Positions 25,074-32,842 of a DNA stretch of 34,832 bases are shown in pieces. A program made the translations under genes and the position numbers. The notes below the pieces were generated by a model. It was given only the letters and a program-made list of their open reading frames with translations. It was not told where the DNA came from and did no database searches. Origin of the DNA: an uncultured bacterium (GTDB lineage: Bacteria; Desulfobacterota; DSM-4660; Desulfatiglandales; CALKZT01); contig CALKZT010000067.1 in the NCBI GenBank assembly GCA_938002815.1, forward strand, positions 1-34,832, read 5' to 3'. Position 1 is the stretch's first letter, and each line of letters starts with the position of its first letter.

Positions 25074-25646
25074 TTAGTAGGGGTGAAACTCCCTTACCCT
25101 ATAGGGGTCCTTGTCGGGTCCCATGAAGTACTGGTGATATTCGGTCACCTTAAACTTGCCCATGAACTGGTTGCAGAGCTCCCAGCCTTTGCCCATCCAG
25201 CCCACTACACCGTCCTTTACTACGTAAACGTTTTTGTATCCGTATTTATAGAGGAAGCCGGCAACATAGGGGGATCGGTGGGTGGTCCTGCAGATGATGT
25301 ATATCTCCGCATTGGGATCCTTTATATGCTTGGGGAATGTATACATATGGCCCGCATGTATATGATCGGTTCCAGGAATATGGCCGGCATAAAATTCTGG
25401 ATGGCTCCTTATGTCTACGAGATAGGCCTTTCTCTTGCCAGCCATGACCTCTTCCCAGATCTTCTTAAAGGTATCCAGATCAACCCACTTATCTGGTGGA
25501 ACTATTTTTTTGAATTCCTCCAATGTGGCCTGCTCCCCTGCCACCAATGGGTCTTGTTCTTTTTTTTCTTCTGCTGCAAAGGCTAATGTCCAGCCTATAG
25601 AGATGGCCAATACCAATAGCATAGCCATCATACCAATTTTTTTCAT
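25074..25646 (-). CDS. Exported rhodanese-domain sulfurtransferase
   Basis: The ORF track starts 17 codons early; the ATG at 25646 has a strong GGAGGTGAT and gives 190 residues starting MKKIGMMAMLLVLAISIGWTLAFAAEE, a clear signal peptide cleaved near FAA. The rhodanese domain follows with YLVDIRSHPEFYAGHIPGTDHIHAGH and the active-site loop IICRTTHRSPYVAG with its catalytic Cys, then VVKDGVVGWMGKGWE. It would transfer sulfane sulfur in the periplasm, which fits an organism using reduced sulfur compounds, though that link is inference. It is monocistronic as far as can be seen and is divergent from selB. Confidence 0.9.
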   Translation of the reverse strand: MKKIGMMAMLLVLAISIGWTLAFAAEEKKEQDPLVAGEQATLEEFKKIVPPDKWVDLDTFKKIWEEVMAGKRKAYLVDIRSHPEFYAGHIPGTDHIHAGHMYTFPKHIKDPNAEIYIICRTTHRSPYVAGFLYKYGYKNVYVVKDGVVGWMGKGWELCNQFMGKFKVTEYHQYFMGPDKDPYRVREFHPY

Positions 25647-25696
25647 CAAATCACCTCCAGTGTAATTTGTTGCCCCTTTCCTGTCAGTTAGATACA

Positions 25697-25725
25697 CTGA
25701 TAGTGCTTTTGTGGCATTGTGTCAA
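25697..25725 (-). promoter_or_regulatory. Predicted promoter for the exported rhodanese gene
   Basis: On the minus strand a perfect TTGACA (25725-25720) and TATCAG (25702-25697) are 17 bases apart. The -10 is about 50 bases upstream of the ATG at 25646. The -35 overlaps the ORF-track start of selB (GTG 25719), a further reason to move selB's start to 25785. Confidence 0.55.
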
Positions 25726-25784
25726 TAAGATACCCCATTACTCTTCTGGGGACACCAAAACGGAGAGGAAGAAGAGGTGCTACG

Positions 25785-27689
25785 GTGAGACGGGTAATTT
25801 TGGGCACGGCAGGGCACATAGATCATGGAAAGACCTCCTTTGTTAAGGCCTTAACCGGCATAGACACGGATAGGCTCAAAGAGGAAAAGGAGAGGGGGAT
25901 TACCATAGAGCTGGGATTTGCCTACCTCCAGCTGGGAGACGATACCTTGGTGGGGATAGTGGATGTTCCTGGGCACGAGAGGTTTGTAAAGCACATGGTG
26001 GCTGGGGCTACGGGTATAGATCTGGTGGCGCTGATAATTGCTGCAGATGAAGGGGTGATGCCCCAGACAAGGGAACATTTGGAGATCTGTGAGCTTTTGG
26101 GTATCAAGACAGGGATCGTGGTCTTAACGAAAGTAGATATGGTAGAAGGAGAGTGGCTTGAGCTGGTAAGGGAGGATGTTAGGGCCTTTCTAAAAGGCAC
26201 CTTCTTGGAGGATTCACCCATAGTGGAGGTCTCTTCTATAACAGGCCAAGGACTCCAAGACTTTATCGTGGCACTCAATGGTATTGTTAAGGGGCTACCT
26301 GAGAGGGAGGTGGGGCACATCTTTAGGCTGCCTGTGGATCGTGTATTTACTATAAAGGGATTCGGGACGGTGGTGACAGGGACTACTGTATCGGGAAAGG
26401 TGACAGTTGGGGAGGAAGTAACAGTATATCCTCACCAGGTGGGTGCAAAGATCAGGAGCATTCAAGTCCACGGCAAGGATGTAAAGGAGGTCTACCCAGG
26501 GACTCGAACCGCCCTAAACCTCCAGGGGCTTGAGAAGACCTCCTTGGAAAGGGGGCATGTGGTGGCCACCAAGGACTCTCTTGTCCCAAGTTATTCTGTG
26601 GACTGCCATTTGGAGATCCTTCCAAGTTGTCCTTATATCTTGAAAAATCGTTCTGACATAAGATTTCATATAGGTACTTCAGAGATAATTGGAAAGATAG
26701 TTCTTTTGGATAGAACACGGATAGAGCCTGGAGAGTCTTCCTTTGTGGTGCTAAGGTTACAAGAGCCTATAAGTGCCTTAAGGGGGGATAGGTTTGTGAT
26801 AAGGAGCTACTCTCCCATGAGGACCATAGGAGGGGGTACCATAATAAATCCTTCCCCCCCTGTAAAGAGAAAACTGAAGCATATCAATTTGGAGCATTTA
26901 AAGGTATTGGCAGGGCAAGACCGAGTAAAAATAGTTGAAGTATGTGTCAAAGAAGCAGAGTACGGTGGTATTGAAAAGAAAGAACTTGTCTATAGATCGA
27001 ATCTAAAACCTAATATAGTTGATGATTCCCTTGAAGTATTGGGAAAGGCAAACACAGTTATATATGTTGACCAAGTGAGAGGACCATTTATACATTCTGA
27101 GTACTATACCAAAGCAAGGGATGATATTTTGGCTCAGTTAGAAGAGTATCACAATATGTTTCCTTTGAAAGCTGGAATTCAGAAAGAAGAACTAAAAATG
27201 AAAAGTTTGGTTTCAAAAAGTCCGGCTGTTTTTGAGGTAATACTGAAAAATCTTATAGATAGAGATCAAGTCGTACAAGAAAAGGACTTAATTAGACTAA
27301 AGTCATTTGCTATTAAATTGAGTTCTGAACAGACCAATTTAAAGGCTAATCTCCAAAATTATTACCTCAGCTGTGGTGTTTTTGCACCTACGACCAAAGA
27401 GGTCAAGGAGAAATTCCCATATGAAGAAGTTGATGAACTATTGGAGTTGCTCATAAGAGAAGGGGTACTGGTCAAAGTAAAGGACGATCTTTTTTTTCAT
27501 AAAAATGCCCTGAAGGAGATCCAGGAGAAGGTGCTCAATTACTTTTCTTCTAACGAAAGCCTTAACGCAGGTAAGTTCAAAGAGCTAACAGGCCTGAGTA
27601 GAAAGTATGCCATTCCGCTCCTCGAATATTTTGACAGGATACAGCTGACCGTAAGGGTGGGTGACGACAGGTTGCTCAGGAAGAAATGA
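25785..27689 (+). CDS. selB: Selenocysteine-specific elongation factor SelB
   Basis: I place the start at GTG 25785 ([16 protein letters not shown]), with AAGAGGT 6 bases upstream, rather than GTG 25719; it gives 634 residues, the usual SelB length. The GTPase domain shows [11 protein letters not shown] (G1), [10 protein letters not shown] (G2), [12 protein letters not shown] (G3) and LTKVDMV (G4). EF-Tu-like beta-barrel domains run to about residue 360, and the C-terminal winged-helix repeats bind the SECIS RNA. SelB delivers Sec-tRNA to in-frame UGA codons, so the genome should also contain selA, selC and selD, none of which is in this window. The region 26880-27480, covering the winged-helix part, is AT-rich compared with the G domain. 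Confidence 0.95.
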   Translation: MRRVILGTAGHIDHGKTSFVKALTGIDTDRLKEEKERGITIELGFAYLQLGDDTLVGIVDVPGHERFVKHMVAGATGIDLVALIIAADEGVMPQTREHLEICELLGIKTGIVVLTKVDMVEGEWLELVREDVRAFLKGTFLEDSPIVEVSSITGQGLQDFIVALNGIVKGLPEREVGHIFRLPVDRVFTIKGFGTVVTGTTVSGKVTVGEEVTVYPHQVGAKIRSIQVHGKDVKEVYPGTRTALNLQGLEKTSLERGHVVATKDSLVPSYSVDCHLEILPSCPYILKNRSDIRFHIGTSEIIGKIVLLDRTRIEPGESSFVVLRLQEPISALRGDRFVIRSYSPMRTIGGGTIINPSPPVKRKLKHINLEHLKVLAGQDRVKIVEVCVKEAEYGGIEKKELVYRSNLKPNIVDDSLEVLGKANTVIYVDQVRGPFIHSEYYTKARDDILAQLEEYHNMFPLKAGIQKEELKMKSLVSKSPAVFEVILKNLIDRDQVVQEKDLIRLKSFAIKLSSEQTNLKANLQNYYLSCGVFAPTTKEVKEKFPYEEVDELLELLIREGVLVKVKDDLFFHKNALKEIQEKVLNYFSSNESLNAGKFKELTGLSRKYAIPLLEYFDRIQLTVRVGDDRLLRKK

Positions 27690-27739
27690 AATGTGGTTAA
27701 GTACAAGGGTAATTCCATAAATCAAAAGAGGTCTTACGG

Positions 27740-29725
27740 ATGGGATTGCTTTGGGATCTTGCAATAATATCTTCACTTGCAATAATTGTAATTTACTTAT
27801 GCTATAAACTTAAGGTGCCTGTAGTGGCAGCCTATCTCATCACAGGCATAATACTGGGACCAAATTGCTTTGCCCTGATAAATGACAGGGAAAGCATTGA
27901 AGGTCTCTCAGAAGTGGGTGTTATGCTCTTGCTCTTTACGATAGGCCTTGAGTTTTCATTTAAGCAGCTCTCTGCACTCAAGAGATTGATATTTCTTGGT
28001 GGCTCTCTTTATATGTTATTTTCATTTCTGTTAGGTGTTGCAATATTTCCAATCCTAATAGGAAACAAAACTTTTGGCTTATTTCTGTCACTTTTGATTA
28101 CTTTGAGTAGCACTGCTATAGTATTAAAGATCCTTCAGGATTCCATGAGGTTAGATAGTACTCATGGCAAGATAACGTTTTCAATATTGCTGTTCCAGGA
28201 TATTGCCTTTGTGCCTATCTTGGTAATTTTACCCGTTTTAGTGAATATAAACCAGATATCCTATGGTTCTTTAGGTTTTCTCCTCCTTAAGGCATTTGCA
28301 CTAATCTTGCTAACCATAATTGGATCCAAGTACCTGGTTCCATTGATCATGAATACTATAGCCAAGACTCGATTGAGGGAACTCTTTTTGCTTGCACTTC
28401 TCTCCATCTTCCTTTTGATGACCTGGGTTGCCCATATCTTGGATCTTAGCCTTGCCTTAGGGGCATTTCTGGCGGGGCTCATGTTGTCTGAGACAGAGTA
28501 TAGCCACCAGGCCCTTGCAGACTTCCTTCCTTTTAAGGATATCTTCACTAGCATCTTTTTCATATCCATAGGTATGTTGGTGGATCCATTTTACCTAATC
28601 CAAAATTATTATCTTGTGACAAAGTTGACCTTGATCGTACTTCTTATAAAGTTTTTCGCAGGGATAATCTCGACTTTTGTCATTAAATATCCCCTTAGTA
28701 TTGCACTTTTAGTGGGTGCATATCTTTGTCAAATGGGAGAATTTTCCTTTATGGTTGGTATTACAGGATCAACTTTAGGGATAATAGAAAAAAGTGAATA
28801 TGCACTTTTTCTGGATTCCGCCGTAATAACAATGATATTTGCTCCTTTTATAATTAGTTTCTCAGAAAGGTTGACTGGATTTCTTGATAAAAAAGGTTTT
28901 ACAAGTAAGTTGTTTTCGATCTCGGTCACAAAATTTGGGGCAACAGAAGATAGCTTAGGTAAATTGTCAGGACATGTAATAATAATTGGTTTTGGATTCA
29001 CAGGAAGGAATGTGGCTAAAGTTTGTAAGATTACGAATATCCCATATGTGATTGTTGAGATGAATCCTGAGACAGTAAGGAGGGAAAAAGAAAAAGAACC
29101 TATAATTTATGGAGATGCAACAAGGGAGGCCATTCTAAAGCATGTTAAGGTGTCAGAGGCAAGGATGGTGATAATTGCTGTCCCAGATCCTTTATGTGCA
29201 CAAAAGATTGTGGAGTTAGCCAGAAGAATGGCACCTTTCTTGAAGATAATAGTGAGAAATAGGTATGTGAGCCAGCATGCCCCCTTGAAAAATATAGGTG
29301 CAGATGAGGTAGTCACAGAGGAATATGAAAGTGCCGTGGCTATCCTTAGGCTGCTCATGATGGAGCTTGGGGTGGCCTTCCAGAAGATGGAAGAGTTTTT
29401 GAGCCAGATAAAGGCAGGGGGCTATAGATTTTTTGAGGCCCCTGCCCTGCTCTCCACAGATGTGTGTACAATTAATGCAGCCATTCCAGACCTTGAGATA
29501 CGGACATGGCTTGTGCCCACAGGGAGTGAGTTGGCAGGGAAAAGCATAAAGGAGCTGGAATTCAGGAGCAGATACGGCCTCAGTATCCTTGGGATAAAGA
29601 GTGATGATGCCGTATACTCAAACCCACTACCAGACCATGTAATAAAGGAGGGGGATACCTTGATCCTTGCAGGGAGTCCAAGGGACTATGCAGTGTTTCA
29701 GGAATCTGTCTTTGGTCATGGATAA
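27740..29725 (+). CDS. Kef-type monovalent cation/proton antiporter (CPA2) with RCK domain
   Basis: This 661-residue membrane protein has about 12 transmembrane helices in residues 1-385 typical of CPA2 antiporters, beginning LLWDLAIISSLAIIVIYLCY and with YLITGIILGP and LGAFLAGLMLSETEYS. The cytoplasmic part has a TrkA-N (RCK) nucleotide-binding domain GHVIIIGFGFTGRNVAKVCK with IIYGDATREAIL, and a TrkA-C domain (TWLVPTGSELAGKSIKELE). It likely exchanges K+ or Na+ for protons and is gated by a nucleotide or glutathione-type ligand. The start ATG has GAGGT 7 bases upstream. It follows selB by 50 bases with no visible terminator, so it may be cotranscribed. The 28700-29150 part is AT-rich. Confidence 0.88.
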   Translation: MGLLWDLAIISSLAIIVIYLCYKLKVPVVAAYLITGIILGPNCFALINDRESIEGLSEVGVMLLLFTIGLEFSFKQLSALKRLIFLGGSLYMLFSFLLGVAIFPILIGNKTFGLFLSLLITLSSTAIVLKILQDSMRLDSTHGKITFSILLFQDIAFVPILVILPVLVNINQISYGSLGFLLLKAFALILLTIIGSKYLVPLIMNTIAKTRLRELFLLALLSIFLLMTWVAHILDLSLALGAFLAGLMLSETEYSHQALADFLPFKDIFTSIFFISIGMLVDPFYLIQNYYLVTKLTLIVLLIKFFAGIISTFVIKYPLSIALLVGAYLCQMGEFSFMVGITGSTLGIIEKSEYALFLDSAVITMIFAPFIISFSERLTGFLDKKGFTSKLFSISVTKFGATEDSLGKLSGHVIIIGFGFTGRNVAKVCKITNIPYVIVEMNPETVRREKEKEPIIYGDATREAILKHVKVSEARMVIIAVPDPLCAQKIVELARRMAPFLKIIVRNRYVSQHAPLKNIGADEVVTEEYESAVAILRLLMMELGVAFQKMEEFLSQIKAGGYRFFEAPALLSTDVCTINAAIPDLEIRTWLVPTGSELAGKSIKELEFRSRYGLSILGIKSDDAVYSNPLPDHVIKEGDTLILAGSPRDYAVFQESVFGHG

Positions 29726-29986
29726 ATTATGTGGTCTCAACCCCAAAAGCTCTTCCAATCTTTTGAATCTCTGTTTCTACTGGTATTCCCAGCTCAGCCC
29801 TTTTTCCTCATCGCTAACCACCCTGAGGGGATGGGGTGGCAAAGCTCTTTGTGGCGTCCCTGTGTGATGGTATGCCATCTTCTAAGACTGCTTAGCTCGC
29901 CAACTCTTCCTCAAACAGATCTGGTTTGGGATACCCCTAAATATATTTTGTACCGATTACGCCTCAGAGTCATAGGCTTTTTTGGC
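29726..29986. other. Gene-free stretch between the antiporter gene and the aromatic operon
   Basis: About 260 bases without a supported gene. A CCACCC/GGGTGG inverted repeat near 29818-29839 could form a hairpin but lacks a T-run. A minus-strand reading between 29936 and 29727 contains protein-like words, but it carries about the number of stop codons expected by chance. The following 40 bases hold the aromatic-operon promoter. Confidence 0.5.
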
Positions 29987-30013
29987 TTGACATTTTAAAA
30001 AGGACCGATTAAT
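29987..30013 (+). promoter_or_regulatory. Predicted promoter of the aromatic amino acid operon
   Basis: A perfect TTGACA lies at 29987-29992. The best -10 candidate is ATTAAT at 30008-30013 (4 of 6 to consensus, 15-base spacer). Transcription would start near 30020, just before the leader peptide and attenuator. The -35 is convincing; the -10 is weaker. Confidence 0.5.
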
Positions 30014-30038
30014 GGTTTGGCTGTAAATGGGAGATGAG

Positions 30039-30116
30039 ATGGTAAGGTCAACCGGGCACAACGGACAGCTGAATTTCTGGTATTACTTTAGCAGTGGAGG
30101 TGTGCCCAGGGGCTGA
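30039..30116 (+). CDS. Aromatic leader peptide of the aroK operon (attenuation peptide)
   Basis: This ORF is too short for the ORF track: 25 residues from ATG 30039, with GGGAG five bases upstream, ending at TGA 30114-30116. An in-frame ATG at 30027 is an alternative start. Residues 13-17 read FWYYF (codons TTC TGG TAT TAC TTT at 30075-30089), a run containing all three aromatic amino acids. The ORF sits between a good promoter and a strong terminator upstream of shikimate kinase, and its codon run lies between RNA segments that can form alternative hairpins. By analogy with trpL and pheL, slow translation at these codons when aromatic aminoacyl-tRNAs are scarce should let transcription continue. 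The peptide itself probably has no other role. Confidence 0.8.
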   Translation: MVRSTGHNGQLNFWYYFSSGGVPRG

Positions 30117-30152
30117 GCCTTACCCTAAACTATCCAAGGCCATGGGCACACC
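30041..30152 (+). promoter_or_regulatory. Four-segment transcription attenuator of the aromatic operon
   Basis: Segment 1 CCGGGCACA (30052-30060) pairs with segment 2 in TGTGCCCaGG (30101-30110, one bulged A). Segment 2 read as GGTGTGCCC (30099-30107) also pairs perfectly over 9 bp with segment 3 GGGCACACC (30144-30152). Segment 3 overlaps the 5' arm of the terminator, whose 3' arm is segment 4 (30156-30168). An outer stem GGTAAGG/CCTTACC (30041-30047 with 30118-30124) closes the first structure. A ribosome stalled at FWYYF would break 1:2 and free segment 2 to pair with 3, preventing termination; a ribosome reaching TGA 30114 would cover segment 2 and let 3:4 form. The pairings are seen; the mechanism is inferred from trp-type attenuators. 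Confidence 0.82.
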
Positions 30153-30176
30153 AGTTGCCCATGGCCTTTTTGTTTT
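30136..30176 (+). terminator. Intrinsic terminator of the aromatic operon leader
   Basis: AAGGCCATGGGCA (30136-30148) and TGCCCATGGCCTT (30156-30168) form a 13-bp stem with a 7-base loop, followed by TTTTTGTTTT. It ends 10 bases before the aroK start and would block the entire operon unless antiterminated. Part of its 5' arm is the complement of a leader segment. Confidence 0.92.
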
Positions 30177-30185
30177 GGAGGAGAG

Positions 30186-30716
30186 ATGAATATTGTGCTC
30201 ATAGGTTGCAGGGCCGTTGGAAAGACATCCATCGGAAGCCTTCTGGCTCAAGAGCTCAACATGACCTTTGTGGATACGGACCAGTTGTTAGAAGAAAGGC
30301 TGGGGGAAAGTATAGGTTCCTATGTTAAGAGACACGGCTGGGAGGCCATGAGGATGTTAGAGTCGGAAGTTTTGAGATCGTTGCTGGGGATTCAAAACCA
30401 CGTAATTGCCACAGGTGGAGGCTGTGTGGAATCACCAGAAAATCAGAGGCTTTTGAGGTCCTTGGGCCATGTGGTATGGATAAAGGCCCCATCTTCTAAG
30501 ATCCTTGAACGCTTAATTAACGGGCATAGACCCCCGCTGACCTCCTTTGACCCCAAGACGGAACTGGAACTTATACTCAAAAGGAGGAATCCCCTTTACC
30601 TCAAGGCGGCGGATGTGGTCCTGGATACAGGCGAGCTTGGGGTCTTGGAGGCCACCAGGATATTGAAGTTGGCCGTAAATAACCTCAGGAAGGGGTCAAT
30701 ACATGCCGGGCAATAG
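30186..30716 (+). CDS. aroK: Shikimate kinase AroK
   Basis: This 176-residue P-loop kinase phosphorylates shikimate to shikimate 3-phosphate. Walker A is IGCRAVGKTSIG (residues 6-17), the shikimate-binding FVDTDQLLEERLG follows, the GGG motif is ATGGGCVE, and the lid arginine region is INGHRPPL. It has GGAGGAG directly upstream of ATG 30186, just after the leader terminator. The first position of the P-loop is the less usual Cys-Arg (GCRAVGKT rather than GFMGAGKS-like), a variant seen in some Desulfobacterota. Its last 14 bases overlap aroC. Confidence 0.93.
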   Translation: MNIVLIGCRAVGKTSIGSLLAQELNMTFVDTDQLLEERLGESIGSYVKRHGWEAMRMLESEVLRSLLGIQNHVIATGGGCVESPENQRLLRSLGHVVWIKAPSSKILERLINGHRPPLTSFDPKTELELILKRRNPLYLKAADVVLDTGELGVLEATRILKLAVNNLRKGSIHAGQ

Positions 30717-31830
30717 TTTTGGCCAGGCCTTCAGGGTTACCACCTTTGGGGAGAGCCATGGACCTGGCTTGGGGGCGACTATAGACGGCTGCCCACCGGG
30801 TATAGGCCTCTCTCCCCAAGATTTCTTGGAACCCCTTTTTAGAAGGAGGCCTGGTAGGGGGATCTCCTCTTCCCTTAGAAAGGAAGAGGACCTTGTGGAG
30901 ATTGTCTCCGGGGTATTTGAGGGAAGGACGACAGGGTGCCCGATTACCCTTCTGGTCAAAAACCAGGATCAGAGGCCTGGGGACTACGAGCCATTAAGGC
31001 ACATATTTAGGCCAGGTCATGCAGACATAACCTACCACCTAAAGTACGGCCTACGTGATCACAGAGGAGGGGGAAGGGCCTCTTCCAGGGAGACCGTTGG
31101 GAGGGTCTTGGCTGGTGTGGTGGCCCAAAAGATACTCGAGCCATTGGGGGTAAAGGTCCTCGCCTTTACTGTGGAACTTGCCGGGATAAAGGCAGAGGAA
31201 AGGGACCCTGAGGTGGCTCTTCAAAACCCCTTTCGATGGGGAGACAAAAGGGCACTGCCTTTGATAGAAAAGGCGATCTTGGAGGCCAGGGAGGCAAAGG
31301 ACTCCTTGGGAGGGATTGTGGAAATAGTGGCCAAAAATGTCCCACCTGGGTTGGGAGAGCCTGTATTTGATAAGCTGGATGCAGACCTTGCAAAGGCCAT
31401 CCTCTCTGTGGGCGCCGTAAAAGGGGTTGAGTTTGGAAGGGGATTTGAGGCAGCCAGGATTAGGGGATCCCAAAACAATGACCCCATCTACCGAAGAAAG
31501 GGTGCCGTAGGATTGTGCCCGGGATATCTCTCCAACAATGCCGGAGGGATCTTAGGAGGTATCTCAAATGGGGATGAAATTGTGATACGTGCAGCAATAA
31601 AACCAATCCCTTCAATAGGCCTCAGACAAGAGACGATAGACTCTCATGGAAACCCCATAGAAATTGCACTTGAAGGGAGATTTGATGTCTGTGCGATCCC
31701 AAGGATACTACCTGTTTTGGAGGCAATGGTTTCAATAGTCTTGGCCGACCACCTGCTTAGGCAAAGGGCTATTTTGCATGAGCCATTCTCATCGAGTCCG
31801 GCCTTTCTACCACGAGGCAAGGAATGCTAA
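30703..31830 (+). CDS. aroC: Chorismate synthase AroC
   Basis: This 375-residue enzyme converts 5-enolpyruvylshikimate 3-phosphate to chorismate using reduced FMN. It starts PGNSFGQAFRVTTFGESHGPGLG and shows RPGRGISSSLRKEED, HADITYHLKYGLRDHRGGGRASSRET and later NNAGGILGGISNGDEIVIRAAIKP, all conserved chorismate synthase signatures. It overlaps aroK by 14 bases. The stop codon is itself overlapped by the start of the second aromatic leader ORF (ATGCTAA), so aroC translation can directly feed that ORF. Confidence 0.96.
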   Translation: MPGNSFGQAFRVTTFGESHGPGLGATIDGCPPGIGLSPQDFLEPLFRRRPGRGISSSLRKEEDLVEIVSGVFEGRTTGCPITLLVKNQDQRPGDYEPLRHIFRPGHADITYHLKYGLRDHRGGGRASSRETVGRVLAGVVAQKILEPLGVKVLAFTVELAGIKAEERDPEVALQNPFRWGDKRALPLIEKAILEAREAKDSLGGIVEIVAKNVPPGLGEPVFDKLDADLAKAILSVGAVKGVEFGRGFEAARIRGSQNNDPIYRRKGAVGLCPGYLSNNAGGILGGISNGDEIVIRAAIKPIPSIGLRQETIDSHGNPIEIALEGRFDVCAIPRILPVLEAMVSIVLADHLLRQRAILHEPFSSSPAFLPRGKEC

Positions 31831-32021
31831 AGGGGACCCTCTTTGGCCTTTCACATAGGATGAGCCAGCGCCATTTTGGCTTTGGGTATTTTTATTGGAA
31901 GAGACCTCCACCTGCGACCTTCAGCTATGTATGGCCGCAGGTGGATAAGACCTGCGGCATTTTTGTTTTTAAAAACCATTTATCAAAATCGAAAGCCATT
32001 CAAAAGGGGGAATGTGAATGA
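31824..32021 (+). CDS. Intra-operon aromatic leader ORF bridging aroC and ADH synthase
   Basis: This 65-codon ORF starts at ATG 31824, overlapping the aroC stop by 7 bases with GAGG six bases upstream, and has a second in-frame ATG at 31860. Codons 18-25 (31875-31898) encode FGFGYFYW, six aromatic residues in eight, followed by TTC, TAT and TGG again at 31920-31934. It continues unbroken through a terminator (31934-31970) and ends at TGA 32019-32021, overlapping the ADH synthase ATG at 32018. Unlike a classical leader peptide it does not stop before the terminator, so ribosomes could be delivered straight to the next gene. The aromatic run and the structured RNA argue it is regulatory rather than a functional protein. 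Confidence 0.75.
   Translation: MLKGTLFGLSHRMSQRHFGFGYFYWKRPPPATFSYVWPQVDKTCGIFVFKNHLSKSKAIQKGECE
31908..31958 (+). promoter_or_regulatory. Alternative hairpins of the second, intra-operon attenuator
   Basis: Segment A CCACCTGCG (31908-31916) is perfectly complementary to segment B CGCAGGTGG (31936-31944). Segment B read as GCCGCAGGT (31934-31942) is also complementary to segment C ACCTGCGGC (31950-31958), which makes the terminator. A:B and B:C exclude each other. The aromatic codon run 31875-31898 ends 10 bases before segment A, and three more aromatic codons lie in the A:B loop. A ribosome stalled early in the run would leave A free to sequester B and prevent termination. Confidence 0.78.
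31934..31970 (+). terminator. Intrinsic terminator inside the aromatic operon
   Basis: GCCGCAGGT (31934-31942) and ACCTGCGGC (31950-31958) form a 9-bp G+C-rich stem with a 7-base loop, followed by ATTTTTGTTTTT. It lies 47 bases upstream of the ADH synthase start and within the bridging leader ORF. It would uncouple aroK-aroC from the genes downstream. Confidence 0.9.
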
Positions 32022-32842
32022 CCGGGAAATCAATCAGGCTTGAGAGGATACTAAATCCAAAGACAGGGAAGACGGTGATAATCCCCATGGACCATGGCGT
32101 TACCATGGGGCCCATAAACGGCATTGACAAGATTCGTGATGCCGTTTCCGCTGCCTCATTGGGTGGTGCAGATGGGGTTGTCTTGCACAAGGGGATGGTC
32201 AAGGCAATATCCGGGATCTTTAATCCTCACTTGGCCCTTATTTTGCACCTCTCTGCCAGCACAACTCTTTCCCCAACACCCTTGAAGAAATCATTGGTAT
32301 CCAGTGTAGAGGAGGCAGTCAGGTTGGGTGCCGACTGTGTCTCTGTGCATGTGAACATCGGAAATGCCCACGAAAAAGAGATGCTAAGGGATTTAAGCAG
32401 GGTTTCCAGGGAGGCAGAGTCGTGGGGACTTCCCCTCCTGGCCATGATCTACCCGAGGGGGGAGAGGGTGAAGGACGAATACGACCCAAATCTCATAGCC
32501 CATGCAGCAAGGTTAGGGGCTGAATTAGGTGCTGATATCGTAAAGGTTTCATACACTGGAGACCCCGAAAGTTTTGGAAAGGTAGTGGAAGGTACACCTG
32601 TGCCTGTGGTGATAGCAGGGGGACCTAAGATGGACTCAGACCTAGAGGTCTTAAAGATGGTGAAAGAGGCCATCGATGCTGGAGCTAAAGGGACCTCTAT
32701 TGGCAGAAACGTCTTTCAGCACCCCTTCCCAGCCCTTATGTGCAAGGCCATTTCTTCAATAGTCCATGAAAACAAGGGGGTGGAGGAGGCAGCGGAGATA
32801 TTATGGCAAGGGGAGGATTGGAAGGATGCCCAATGCTGCTAA
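32018..32842 (+). CDS. 2-amino-3,7-dideoxy-D-threo-hept-6-ulosonate synthase (class I aldolase)
   Basis: This 274-residue TIM-barrel aldolase of the FbaB/LacD/DeoC class starts at ATG 32018 with AAGGGGG upstream, overlapping the leader ORF stop. It has [52 protein letters not shown] (likely Schiff-base Lys in the IVKVSY strand) and AGGPKMDSD near the phosphate site. In methanogens this enzyme condenses a keto-sugar phosphate with aspartate semialdehyde, replacing DAHP synthase. The presence of DHQ synthase II three genes later supports this over fructose-bisphosphate aldolase. The 3' end overlaps pheA by 17 bases. Confidence 0.87.
   Translation: MTGKSIRLERILNPKTGKTVIIPMDHGVTMGPINGIDKIRDAVSAASLGGADGVVLHKGMVKAISGIFNPHLALILHLSASTTLSPTPLKKSLVSSVEEAVRLGADCVSVHVNIGNAHEKEMLRDLSRVSREAESWGLPLLAMIYPRGERVKDEYDPNLIAHAARLGAELGADIVKVSYTGDPESFGKVVEGTPVPVVIAGGPKMDSDLEVLKMVKEAIDAGAKGTSIGRNVFQHPFPALMCKAISSIVHENKGVEEAAEILWQGEDWKDAQCC

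Noticed and set aside
25719-25784. N-terminal extension of SelB in the ORF track
   Set aside because: It overlaps the -35 of the divergent rhodanese promoter, is not conserved-looking, and GTG 25785 with AAGAGGT gives the normal SelB N-terminus.
29727-29940. Minus-strand reading with protein-like words such as GIPVETEIQKIGRAFGVET, suggestive of a decayed gene
   Set aside because: The frame has about four stops in 70 codons, roughly what random sequence gives, and no homology is recognised.
30012-30026. Mini-ORF MVWL with a Trp codon just upstream of the leader peptide
   Set aside because: It lies at or before the predicted transcription start near 30020 and ends at once, so it probably is not transcribed in full.
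27690-30185. Search for a selC (tRNA-Sec) gene near selB
   Set aside because: No cloverleaf-like sequence or tRNA T-arm motif was recognised in the intergenic stretches.
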